The notes below the pieces were generated by a model. The model was not told where the DNA came from, ran no database searches, and worked only from the letters and a program-made list of their open reading frames with translations. Below, one piece after another: positions 26,906 to 34,478 of a DNA stretch of 64,000 nucleotides. The stretch comes from Paenibacillus sp. FSL H8-0537. GTDB taxonomy: Bacteria > Bacillota > Bacilli > Paenibacillales > Paenibacillaceae. Every line of letters begins with the position of its first letter. Position 1 is the first letter of the stretch. A program made the position numbers and the translations under genes. The DNA is taken from contig NZ_CP150290.1 of the NCBI RefSeq assembly GCF_038051995.1, positions 5,260,001 through 5,324,000 on the forward strand, read 5' to 3'.

Positions 26906-27688
26906 CTACAGCACCGCTGCCTTGCCGCCGTCAATATTGACGGAAGTTCCCGTAACGAAGGAAGCCGCTTCCGAGACGAGAAAAGCGATGACATTCGCCG
27001 CTTCCTCCGGATTGCCGATGCGTCCAAGCGGTATATCATGCCTCGGGCTTGCCGCAAACTCCTCCCACGATAGATCGGAAGCGCTCTGTTTCCACATGCG
27101 CTCTATTTGATCGCTGCGAATAAGGCCGATGCAGACAGCATTCACACGAATGCCATCGCCAGCCAAATCCTTGCTCATCGCTTTCGTCAGCGCAAGACCA
27201 GCTGCACGGCTTACCGAAGTGGGCAGCGAGGAGCCTGCCGGCGTCTTGCCGCCGATAGCCGTTACATTTACGATGGCGCCTCCCCCCGCCTTACGGAGAT
27301 AGGGAAGCGCCGCACGCGTGAAATGAATGGCCGCATACAGCTTGAGGTCAAGATCGGCTGCCCACGCATCAGGCTCTACCTTATCGAATGGCAGCGCTGC
27401 TGACGTCCCTGCATTGTTTACGAGAATGTCGACACCGCCAAGCTGCTGGACCACCTCGGCAACAGCACGCTGTACCTCGGCCTCGACCGATACATCGGCG
27501 GAGATGATAAGCGGCCTTTTGCCTGTCGCCTGCTCAATCCGTTCTGCTGCTTCTTGCAGCGACCCCTCCTGTCTGGCAACGATCGCCACCTCCGCTCCCT
27601 CAGCCGCCAGCCGCAGCGCGGTGGCAAGTCCAATTCCCTTGCTTCCTCCCGTCACAATGGCACGTTTCCCTTGCATACCCAAATCCAT
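26906..27688 (-). CDS. SDR-family oxidoreductase with altered active site
   Basis: Short-chain dehydrogenase/reductase-like protein of 260 residues. The NAD(P)-binding TGGSKGIG motif and NNAG are intact. The catalytic YxxxK is not: where YSASKAA would be expected the protein reads TSVSRAAG, so Tyr is replaced and Lys is Arg. Related FabG-like subgroups with this change are known, and the chemistry may be altered or lost. IRVNAVCIGLIRS and the C-terminal GTSVNIDGGK are normal. It stands alone on the minus strand; the substrate is unknown. Confidence 0.9.
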   Translation of the reverse strand: MDLGMQGKRAIVTGGSKGIGLATALRLAAEGAEVAIVARQEGSLQEAAERIEQATGKRPLIISADVSVEAEVQRAVAEVVQQLGGVDILVNNAGTSAALPFDKVEPDAWAADLDLKLYAAIHFTRAALPYLRKAGGGAIVNVTAIGGKTPAGSSLPTSVSRAAGLALTKAMSKDLAGDGIRVNAVCIGLIRSDQIERMWKQSASDLSWEEFAASPRHDIPLGRIGNPEEAANVIAFLVSEAASFVTGTSVNIDGGKAAVL

Positions 27689-27780
27689 TCTAATTCCTCC
27701 TGTCTACTATGTAATCAAACAAGGCTCTCATTATCGCTACCCATTCAGTCTAAACGTGCTGTGCCCTAATATCCAGTATA

Positions 27781-27816
27781 AAAAAAACATGCCGGGTCTA
27801 GTGAGCTCCGACATGC
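27781..27816 (-). terminator. Intrinsic terminator of AraC-type regulator gene
   Basis: On the minus strand CATGTCGG pairs with CCGGCATG (one G-T pair) around an 12-base loop, followed by seven T residues. It lies 13 bp after the regulator's stop codon. Confidence 0.7.
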
Positions 27817-27828
27817 TTCATCCTTTAT

Positions 27829-28248
27829 TTATAATCCAGCACTAAACCCAGGCACCGCATAAGCGGAAGGTGCTACACCGACCTCCTGCTTGAAGCGGCG
27901 GCTGAAATAATACGGGTCTTCGTAGCCAACCTGACGAGCGATGCTGCGCACCGTCGCATTCGTCTCCTTCAATAGTCCCTTAGCCCGGTCAATGCGAATG
28001 GCAATCAAATAATCAATTGGGCTGATGCCCATATGTTTCTTGAAGGCGCGGGAATAATGCTCCGGCGTAATGCCAACCATGCTGGCAAGCATATCCCTTG
28101 TAATTGGTTTTTGATAATGTCGTTTCATATATTCAACCGTCTGTCCAAGCTTGCTTCTTCCTCCTGCAACAGATTCGGTGTTATGCCTAAAGTGTGTATC
28201 CTCTTCTTGAAAGCCCATCCGTATCGAGTTTCTCATATGCTTTATCAT
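27829..28248 (-). CDS. Short AraC-family regulator (HTH domain only), iron-regulated
   Basis: Regulator of 139 residues that is almost only the AraC DNA-binding domain: first HTH with ITRDMLASMVGITPEHYSRAFKKHMGISPIDYL, second with VRSIARQVGYEDPYYFSRRFKQEVGVAPSAY. The first 30 residues are unrelated, and a ligand-sensing domain is missing, compared with 250-500 residues for typical family members. GGAAGGTGGG precedes the ATG. A 17 of 19 Fur box lies 50 bp upstream. In Bacillales, AraC-type regulators of iron-siderophore uptake (Btr) are Fur-controlled, so a role in iron acquisition is plausible. No target gene is adjacent. Confidence 0.88.
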   Translation of the reverse strand: MIKHMRNSIRMGFQEEDTHFRHNTESVAGGRSKLGQTVEYMKRHYQKPITRDMLASMVGITPEHYSRAFKKHMGISPIDYLIAIRIDRAKGLLKETNATVRSIARQVGYEDPYYFSRRFKQEVGVAPSAYAVPGFSAGL

Positions 28249-28297
28249 TTCCCACCTTCCCGGCCTATTGGCACAGCTGAATGATCACTCATCCATA

Positions 28298-28316
28298 TAT
28301 AATGATTATCATTATC
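28298..28316 (-). promoter_or_regulatory. Fur box upstream of AraC-type regulator
   Basis: TATAATGATTATCATTATC matches the Fur-box consensus at 17 of 19 positions, within a longer AT-rich dyad. It faces the regulator gene; the germination operon starts 150 bp away on the other side. Confidence 0.85.
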
Positions 28317-28464
28317 AATTATAATTCAAGCGTGCTTTTTTTTCAACACCCTGTCACAATAATTCACCACTTCTGAAAATATCTACTTCCTTACATAGGA
28401 AAGGAACACGCTGGAAACGCTAAGGACACGGAGTTGTTCTATCATCTGGAAGCGAGGGACTGCC

Positions 28465-30006
28465 ATGCTCGGATTCAAACGCAGCAATTGGAAGCACAAA
28501 ACAGCAAAGGCAGATTGGCAGCAGTCAGGCGATCATCCGTCTGAAAAGCAGCAGCCTCTTTCCCATCGATTAGATGAAAATATGGCAGAGCTGCGGCGTG
28601 TGTATGCGGACTGCGATGACCTCTCCTTCCATTCCTTGCGGATCGGCGAGCTCGCTGACGCCATGCTCGTGTTTCATATCAGCATGTGCGATAATGAGCA
28701 GCTGAATCTTTTCATTTTGCGTCCGCTTGCGAGCCATGCTGGCGGTTTGACTGCTGCAACTCCCGCACAGCTGCTGGGGTTGCTGCCCATCGCCGCTGCC
28801 AATACGATTCGCACATTGGAGGATGCTACTGTTGGCATCAGCAAAGGCATGCCGCTGTTATTTATCGATGGGAGCGAGGAGGCTCTGTCGTTTGGCCTGC
28901 AGAAAATCGAGCATCGCAGCATTGAGGAGCCTTCGGCGGAATCTACCGTTCGCGGCCCCCGTGAATCGTTTAATGAAGTGCTGTCCATTAATCTGTCGCT
29001 GCTGCGCCGCAAAATGAAAAGCCCGAAGATGAAGCTGCTCACGATGACCATTGGCGAATATACGCGAACCGATATCGGTATTCTCTTCTTGGAGGGAGCA
29101 GCAAATCCTGCTACCGTCGATGAGGCGCTGAAGCGGCTTGCCGCTATTGACACCGATGGTATTTTGGAAAGCGAGTATATTGAGGAGTGGATTGCCGACT
29201 CGCCTTATTCGCCATTTCCACAAATGATCGCAACCGAGAGGCCTGACGTTGTATGCGCAAATTTGCTTGAAGGGCGATTCGCCATATTAATTGATGGGAC
29301 ACCCTTTGCCCTCGTCGCACCCGTGACCTTGTTTTCCATGCTGCAGTCTGTCGAAGACTACTATCAGCACTTTATTATGAGTACCTTTGTACGCTGGCTG
29401 CGCTATGTTTTTTTCCTGCTGTCACTGCTTCTTCCATCAGCCTATGTCGCGATTACGACCTATCATCAGGAAATGATTCCAACAGTGCTGCTGCTCAGCA
29501 TCGCCAAGGCGCGGGAGGAAATTCCTTTTCCAGCACTCGTCGAAGCGCTGATTATGGAAATTGCCTTTGAAGCGCTGCGTGAAGCCGGGGTGCGGCTGCC
29601 AAGGCAGGTCGGTGCTGCCGTCAGCATTGTGGGGGCACTGATCATCGGACAAGCCGCTACTTCGGCAGGCATCGTCTCCGCGCCTATGGTCATTGTTGTA
29701 GCGACAACGGGCATCGCCTCGTTTATGATTCCGCGGTATGCAGCAGGCATTGCCTCACGTCTGCTGCGGTTTCCCATTATGCTGATGGCGGGCACGCTCG
29801 GGCTGATCGGCATGATGCTGGGGCTGATTTTAATCGTCATCCATTTATCGAGTCTGCGTTCCTTCGGTGTTCCCTACTTGTCGCCCGTTACGCCAGCCTC
29901 GATGGGGACCATTCGTGATGTCATCTGGCGTGCTCCCGCATGGATGAACGAAGCCCGCAAAGAAGGGCATCCTAGACGCAGCAGTCGAAGCGGGAACAAA
30001 AAATAG
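28465..30006 (+). CDS. Spore germination protein, GerA family A subunit
   Basis: A subunit of a GerA-type nutrient germinant receptor in the inner spore membrane. The 513-residue protein has the usual hydrophilic N-terminal domain (about 1-270, with FIDGSEEALSFGLQKIEHRSIEEPSAE and the RGPRESFNE motif), then the ANLLEGRFAILIDGTPFALVAPV block and several membrane segments. The PSAYVAITTYHQEMIPT and EIPFPALVEALIMEIAFEALREAGVRLPR motifs are hallmarks of this family. It opens a four-gene operon; transcription in the forespore would be expected, but no convincing sigma-G promoter was seen. Confidence 0.95.
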   Translation: MLGFKRSNWKHKTAKADWQQSGDHPSEKQQPLSHRLDENMAELRRVYADCDDLSFHSLRIGELADAMLVFHISMCDNEQLNLFILRPLASHAGGLTAATPAQLLGLLPIAAANTIRTLEDATVGISKGMPLLFIDGSEEALSFGLQKIEHRSIEEPSAESTVRGPRESFNEVLSINLSLLRRKMKSPKMKLLTMTIGEYTRTDIGILFLEGAANPATVDEALKRLAAIDTDGILESEYIEEWIADSPYSPFPQMIATERPDVVCANLLEGRFAILIDGTPFALVAPVTLFSMLQSVEDYYQHFIMSTFVRWLRYVFFLLSLLLPSAYVAITTYHQEMIPTVLLLSIAKAREEIPFPALVEALIMEIAFEALREAGVRLPRQVGAAVSIVGALIIGQAATSAGIVSAPMVIVVATTGIASFMIPRYAAGIASRLLRFPIMLMAGTLGLIGMMLGLILIVIHLSSLRSFGVPYLSPVTPASMGTIRDVIWRAPAWMNEARKEGHPRRSSRSGNKK

Positions 30007-30059
30007 CTCACGTCATCCAAAACCTGCCCAAAATGTTAACGGAGGGGGCTGAAGCTCCA

Positions 30060-31166
30060 ATGCTTGAAACTGGAAAAATATCATCGTCTCAAATGGCTAT
30101 TTTGCTTTATCCATCGATTCTCGCTACGTCGATTTTGTCTGTGCCCAGCATTACGATGACCCATGCCCATCAAGATATGTGGCTCTCTCCGATATGGGCA
30201 GGCTTGTTTGGCATGCTGACTGTATGGGTGGCCATCAAGCTGAATCGGCTGAAGCCAGACAGCACCTTGATACGAACGAGCTTCAGCCTGCTTGGAGCTG
30301 TTCCGGGTTTTCTGGTGGGTTTGTTTTATATTTTTTATTTGCCCCATCTAACAGGCATCATTATTCGCCAGTATGGCGAGTTTATTATTAGCAATGCACT
30401 GCCAATGACGCCGCAGTTCGTGGTTACCGGATCAATGGTGCTCGTATGTGCCATTAATGCCCGGCTCGGCATTGAGGTTATTGGCAGAACTTCTCAAATA
30501 TTCACAGCTGTATTTATCTTTCTTTCGGCCTTTCTATTTATTTTGCTAATCGGCGAGCTTCATCCTTCCGAGCTGCTGCCGATTGCCGAAAATGGCATAG
30601 GTCCATCGATTAAAGGGGCGCTGGCGCCAGCCGCCTGGTTCAGTGAATATATTTTGATCGCTTTTCTGCTTCCCTTTGTGAACGACCGTGAGAAAGCGAT
30701 GCGCAAAAGCATGCTATCGGTGCTGTTTGTCACCATTACAATGATTGCCACCAATCTCGTATGCTTGTTTCTTATGGGGGATTTGACTACCAGCTTTATT
30801 TATCCGGTGATGATTGCCGCCCGTTACATTACAATCGCCGACTTTATGCAGCATTTGGAAGCAGTCGTTATTGCCATATGGATTTCAGGCATTTTTGTGA
30901 AAATATCGGTATTTCTATATGTCTATTCGATTACTGTGGCAGATTGGCTTAAATTGAAGCATTACCGTTCTATCGTTATGCCACTTGCCTTTCTATGTAC
31001 GGTTTTTGCCTACTGGTCAGCCAGAAGCCAGGGCGATATCGCCAATTTGATCAGCATATCCGGAAACACGTATACAATCATAAGCCTGTTCGTGCTGCCT
31101 ATGCTGCTTCTGCTGCTCATGCTCCTTAAAAATAAGCTGACCCGTAAAAAGAAGGCTTCCCCATGA
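30060..31166 (+). CDS. Spore germination protein, GerA family B subunit (permease-like)
   Basis: B subunit of the receptor, a membrane protein of about 368 residues with ten predicted membrane segments and the APC-transporter-like fold of GerAB. Typical segments are SSQMAILLYPSILATSILSVPS at the start and HLEAVVIAIWISGIFVKISVF late in the protein. The ATG at 30060 is chosen because GGAGGGGG lies 11 bases before it; the in-frame ATG at 30033 lies upstream of that ribosome binding site. The gene overlaps the C-subunit gene by 4 bp. The B subunit binds the germinant in related receptors. Confidence 0.93.
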   Translation: MLETGKISSSQMAILLYPSILATSILSVPSITMTHAHQDMWLSPIWAGLFGMLTVWVAIKLNRLKPDSTLIRTSFSLLGAVPGFLVGLFYIFYLPHLTGIIIRQYGEFIISNALPMTPQFVVTGSMVLVCAINARLGIEVIGRTSQIFTAVFIFLSAFLFILLIGELHPSELLPIAENGIGPSIKGALAPAAWFSEYILIAFLLPFVNDREKAMRKSMLSVLFVTITMIATNLVCLFLMGDLTTSFIYPVMIAARYITIADFMQHLEAVVIAIWISGIFVKISVFLYVYSITVADWLKLKHYRSIVMPLAFLCTVFAYWSARSQGDIANLISISGNTYTIISLFVLPMLLLLLMLLKNKLTRKKKASP

Positions 31167-32383
31167 TGAGCAGCAAGCTGCACAATCTGCGACGCAAAAT
31201 CGCGCTCCTGCTTCTGGCGGCATGCAGCGCGACGCTTTTGCAGGGCTGCTGGGATCGAATGGAAATTAATGATTTGGCAATGGTGTTGGCAACCGGCATT
31301 GATCGAACCAAAGACGGTAAAGTTCATCTTTCGATTCAAATTTTCATTCCACGCCAAAGCGGCAGCAGCGCGACTGGAGGGACCGGTGGCAGTGAAGGGT
31401 CTCCGAGCGGCGTTACGATGGTGCGAACTGCCGAAGGAAACAATATTGCGGATGCAATGGCGCGGCTGCAGCGCAAAATTTCCCGCCACGTTTTCTGGGG
31501 CCATTGCGAGGCCATAGTCATTGGAGAAAAGACAGCAAAGCTCGGCATTCGCGAGTATATGGACTTTCTACTGCGCTTCTCCCAATTTCGCGAGCATGCC
31601 TATGTTTATATTAGTGAGCCTAAAGCACAGGATATCCTCTCCTTGCTGCCTCCTCTTGAGCGAAGCTCGGCGGAAGCTTTGCGCGAAATGGGCAACATGA
31701 AGCTGGGTACCAAAATGACGGTGCTTGATTTAGCCCAAGCGCTGGAGGGTCTAGGCAAATCAGCTGTTCTTTCCAGACTGAAAATTCCTCGGCCCGAGTC
31801 TGGACAAAGCAAGCTAGCTACCATGCCCTATATATTCGGACTGGCCATGATTCGCAATGACCGGGAAATTCACGTCGTGACCGAGCCGATGAGCCTTGGC
31901 GTGCTTATGCTGCTTAATCAGCTGGACAATATCGTTTTGACGGTTAATCCAGATGAAGCGAACAAACAAGCGGCTGTCACCATAAAACCGCAATTCATTC
32001 GCACCGAGTTTATTCCCGGCTTTGCTGACGGGAACTGGACGATGGAGGTCAACATTAAAACAAAGGGCGATGTCATCTTGAATACAACCGATCTGTCGCT
32101 CCTGCCACCGCCGAATGTGGAAAAAATTCAGGCTTTGTTTCAAGAACAGTTTAAGCAGCGAGCGGAAGCCGCACTGCAATTAACCCAGCATAAGCTGAAA
32201 ACGGATTTTTTTGGCTATGCGAATGCGTACCGCAATCATTTCCCACACAAATGGAAGGCAAAAAAGGCTCAGTGGGAAAGCGATTTTCCAAAAATAAAAA
32301 CGAAAATCCAAGTAGAGGTTCGCATTTTGCGTACAGGAAAATCCGGTGATCCGCAAGGGATACCGGGCCAATCCAATGAATAA
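31163..32383 (+). CDS. Spore germination lipoprotein, Ger(x)C family C subunit
   Basis: C subunit of the receptor, a 406-residue lipoprotein on the outer face of the inner spore membrane. The signal peptide ends in LLQGC with the conserved following WDRMEINDLA stretch. The family motifs VLATGIDRTKDG, HVFWGHCEAIVIGE and REYMDFLLR are present. The start ATG overlaps the B gene's stop region. Length and order A-B-C match the classical gerA operon. Confidence 0.94.
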   Translation: MMSSKLHNLRRKIALLLLAACSATLLQGCWDRMEINDLAMVLATGIDRTKDGKVHLSIQIFIPRQSGSSATGGTGGSEGSPSGVTMVRTAEGNNIADAMARLQRKISRHVFWGHCEAIVIGEKTAKLGIREYMDFLLRFSQFREHAYVYISEPKAQDILSLLPPLERSSAEALREMGNMKLGTKMTVLDLAQALEGLGKSAVLSRLKIPRPESGQSKLATMPYIFGLAMIRNDREIHVVTEPMSLGVLMLLNQLDNIVLTVNPDEANKQAAVTIKPQFIRTEFIPGFADGNWTMEVNIKTKGDVILNTTDLSLLPPPNVEKIQALFQEQFKQRAEAALQLTQHKLKTDFFGYANAYRNHFPHKWKAKKAQWESDFPKIKTKIQVEVRILRTGKSGDPQGIPGQSNE

Positions 32384-32413
32384 ATGCAGCATAAACATGC
32401 AGGAGGGCTCGCG

Positions 32414-32629
32414 ATGAAGGCACTATTTATTACAGGTATTGTGCTCGTCTCCGTCATTATTGTATATGGAGAAGCTCACGGGGGAAGGAGCAGCCGCCGG
32501 GAAATCAATACGGCTGTCACCATAACCGCCATAACGGCAGCTTTGGCGATTTTGCTCGTTTTTTTCCCCGACATGCCTGGCCCAACCGAGCTCATTGCTT
32601 TCCTGTTCAGCACCATTGGCATGAAGTAG
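32414..32629 (+). CDS. Small two-segment membrane protein in germination operon
   Basis: A 71-residue protein with two predicted membrane segments (ALFITGIVLVSVIIVYG and a second near VTITAITAALAILLVFF) joined by a charged loop with GGRSSRREIN. AGGAGGG precedes the ATG at 32414 by 6 bases; an in-frame ATG at 32384 lacks such a site. It lies 30 bp after the C-subunit gene. Small two-segment D proteins next to germination receptor genes are known to modulate receptor function in Bacillus; this is a positional candidate for one. Confidence 0.75.
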   Translation: MKALFITGIVLVSVIIVYGEAHGGRSSRREINTAVTITAITAALAILLVFFPDMPGPTELIAFLFSTIGMK

Positions 32630-32642
32630 CTGCAACTCGTTC

Positions 32643-33251
32643 TTAATTAACGCTGCGGATGTCGCCAATTACGTTTGTGCTGATTTTTAAATAATCAAAC
32701 GTTGCGACGCTGCCTTCGCCAATCGGTGATTGGGCTACGACGCCCACTTTAATCGTTGCGGGAACGTCCATCCCAAAATAACGAACCATTTTCCATTTGA
32801 CGCCATCATGCGAATAATGGAATGCAAAGCAATTGCCTGCCCGGGCAATACGCAAAAAAGGACGAACGATCTGGGCATCGCTGGAAACACAATCATCGGA
32901 GGCTCCACTCGTTACAACACTGAGAATGGACGGCATATCGTCAAAAAACTCCGAGCACAGCTTTGCCCAGTGGTCTTCATCCGCCATTATCATGATGCAG
33001 CCGGAATCGTACGTCTGCTTCATATCGACCGCAACGCGAGTGACGGCATAAAAATCGCCTTCAACTACTGTATATAGAAAAGGAGCAGAATTTTTCGTAT
33101 TTCCTCCTGCCGGATCGATAAAAAAATCGCCCATCGGCGGTGCTTGCACAATCAGCTGTTTATGCTCATTCACTTCCCAGCTCTTCGGCTCATTAATCCA
33201 TGACAGTTCCTTGCCTAGGCTTTGCTTGCTGCATCCTTCAAATACATTCAT
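32643..33251 (-). CDS. DUF1349 domain-containing protein
   Basis: A cytoplasmic protein of 202 residues. It has a concanavalin-like beta-rich sequence of the DUF1349 family: LSWINEPKSWEV at the start, FLYTVVEGDFYAVTRVAVDM, DSGCIMIMADEDHWAKLCSEF, and a C-terminal KVGVVAQSPIGEGSVATFDYLKI. The ATG at 33251 is preferred over one 13 codons upstream because GAAGGGAAG lies before it and the domain begins here. Related proteins are thought to bind carbohydrates; no activity is established. It lies 16 bp after an acetyltransferase gene. Confidence 0.85.
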   Translation of the reverse strand: MNVFEGCSKQSLGKELSWINEPKSWEVNEHKQLIVQAPPMGDFFIDPAGGNTKNSAPFLYTVVEGDFYAVTRVAVDMKQTYDSGCIMIMADEDHWAKLCSEFFDDMPSILSVVTSGASDDCVSSDAQIVRPFLRIARAGNCFAFHYSHDGVKWKMVRYFGMDVPATIKVGVVAQSPIGEGSVATFDYLKISTNVIGDIRSVN

Positions 33252-33267
33252 CGTGTTCTTCCCTTCT

Positions 33268-33732
33268 TTATGCGCCAAAACGCTTCTCATAACACATGCT
33301 CAGCTCATAGTCGACATATTCGCCAAATTTCCCGATAAATACATAGCCATGCTTTTCATAAAACTTCAACGACTCAGGCTGCTCGGGCCCCGTCTCCAGA
33401 CGAATGCCCGCAAACCCGAGCAGCTGCGCCTGATCCTCCAAAAAGGAAAGCATAGCAGCCGCGATGCCGAGCTTCCGGCTTTCTTTGCGCACGAAAAAGC
33501 GTTTCAGCTCCGTATATTGGGCATCGAGCGGCCGAATGGCACCGCAGCCCACAGGCTCGTCCCCGGAAAAAGCGACAATAAATGTAGTGTCCTTGATGCC
33601 CGGATCGGTGAAATCAAGTCCATGCACCTCTTCCGCCGGATAGCGTTCCAGCAGTTCCTCGTCTAGTAATTGAATGAGTTGGTGCAACGTTTCATCCAGT
33701 GGCTCTACGATACGAATACTTATGTCTTTCAT
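33268..33732 (-). CDS. GNAT family N-acetyltransferase
   Basis: A 154-residue acetyl-CoA-dependent acetyltransferase. It shows the GNAT core: VGCGAIRPLDAQYTELKRFFVRKESRKLGIAAAML, where the acetyl-CoA site motif RxxGxA is present as RKLGIA, then LETGPEQPESLKFYEKHGYVFIG. The acceptor is unknown. It is followed by the DUF1349 gene on the same strand. Confidence 0.88.
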   Translation of the reverse strand: MKDISIRIVEPLDETLHQLIQLLDEELLERYPAEEVHGLDFTDPGIKDTTFIVAFSGDEPVGCGAIRPLDAQYTELKRFFVRKESRKLGIAAAMLSFLEDQAQLLGFAGIRLETGPEQPESLKFYEKHGYVFIGKFGEYVDYELSMCYEKRFGA

Positions 33733-33829
33733 CTGTTATGCCTCCAAAGCTGCTTCTAGCAAGTTAGTAAATGAATGGAATATTTGCCATATGGCTATCG
33801 TACCTGTTTGCTCTCCACTTCGCAATCCA

Positions 33830-34402
33830 TTATTGCGTCAGCTGCTTTACCATTCGAATGTAGCGGTGTCCTGCCAGCTCCAGCTCCCCATCCTCGGCAT
33901 AGCCCATCCGAATATAGAGCGCCGTCGCCTTCTCGTTATCATCCAGCGCAATGAGCGATAGGCGGGGCCAGCCCGCATCCTTGGCCTTCTTCTCCAGCGC
34001 GCCGATCAAAGCCCGCGCTATCCCCTTTCCTTGATAGGCGGGATTTACCGCCACGGAATCCAAATAATATTCCCCGGGCCTTGCCTCCGTCATAATCTGA
34101 TAGCCAGCATGGGCTGGCTTCTGGCGGATTCGCGACAGCAGCGGAGCATCCAGCTTCTCAGCAGCGTCACCGCCGTAACCGAGCGCCATGCCAGCGATGG
34201 CCTCCCCCTCCCAGGCGACAAGCACATGCTCGTAGCTGAGCCTATTTCCTTTTTCCACATAAAAATCTGCCAGTATATTCATAGCCTCCTGCTCGTCTTG
34301 AGCCCCCGTTAGCGTACAGGCGATATCGCCAATCGCAGCATGCAGAAGCGGCATAATTTGCTGCACATCTTCTTTTTTCGCTGGAACAATCATTTCGCTC
34401 AT
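33830..34402 (-). CDS. GNAT family N-acetyltransferase
   Basis: A 190-residue acetyltransferase. The core motif AVNPAYQGKGIARALIGALEKKAKDAGW contains the acetyl-CoA-binding QGKGIA, and LIALDDNEKATALYIRMGY is the typical C-terminal part. The N-terminal helical region (VQQIMPLLHAAIGDIACTL) is longer than in the neighbour, which is not a close paralogue. The acceptor is unknown. About 76 bp separate it from the divergent helicase gene. Confidence 0.88.
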   Translation of the reverse strand: MSEMIVPAKKEDVQQIMPLLHAAIGDIACTLTGAQDEQEAMNILADFYVEKGNRLSYEHVLVAWEGEAIAGMALGYGGDAAEKLDAPLLSRIRQKPAHAGYQIMTEARPGEYYLDSVAVNPAYQGKGIARALIGALEKKAKDAGWPRLSLIALDDNEKATALYIRMGYAEDGELELAGHRYIRMVKQLTQ

Positions 34403-34478
34403 CTCCTATTGTTATTCTTCAATTAGTTTATCTTAATCCATTAAGCCATGCTATAATCAAGCACAGGTGATTATACAT

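Noticed and set aside
28330..28464. Sigma-G promoter for the germination operon
   Set aside because: TGAAAA and CATA are present but their spacing (14) does not fit the expected 17-18.
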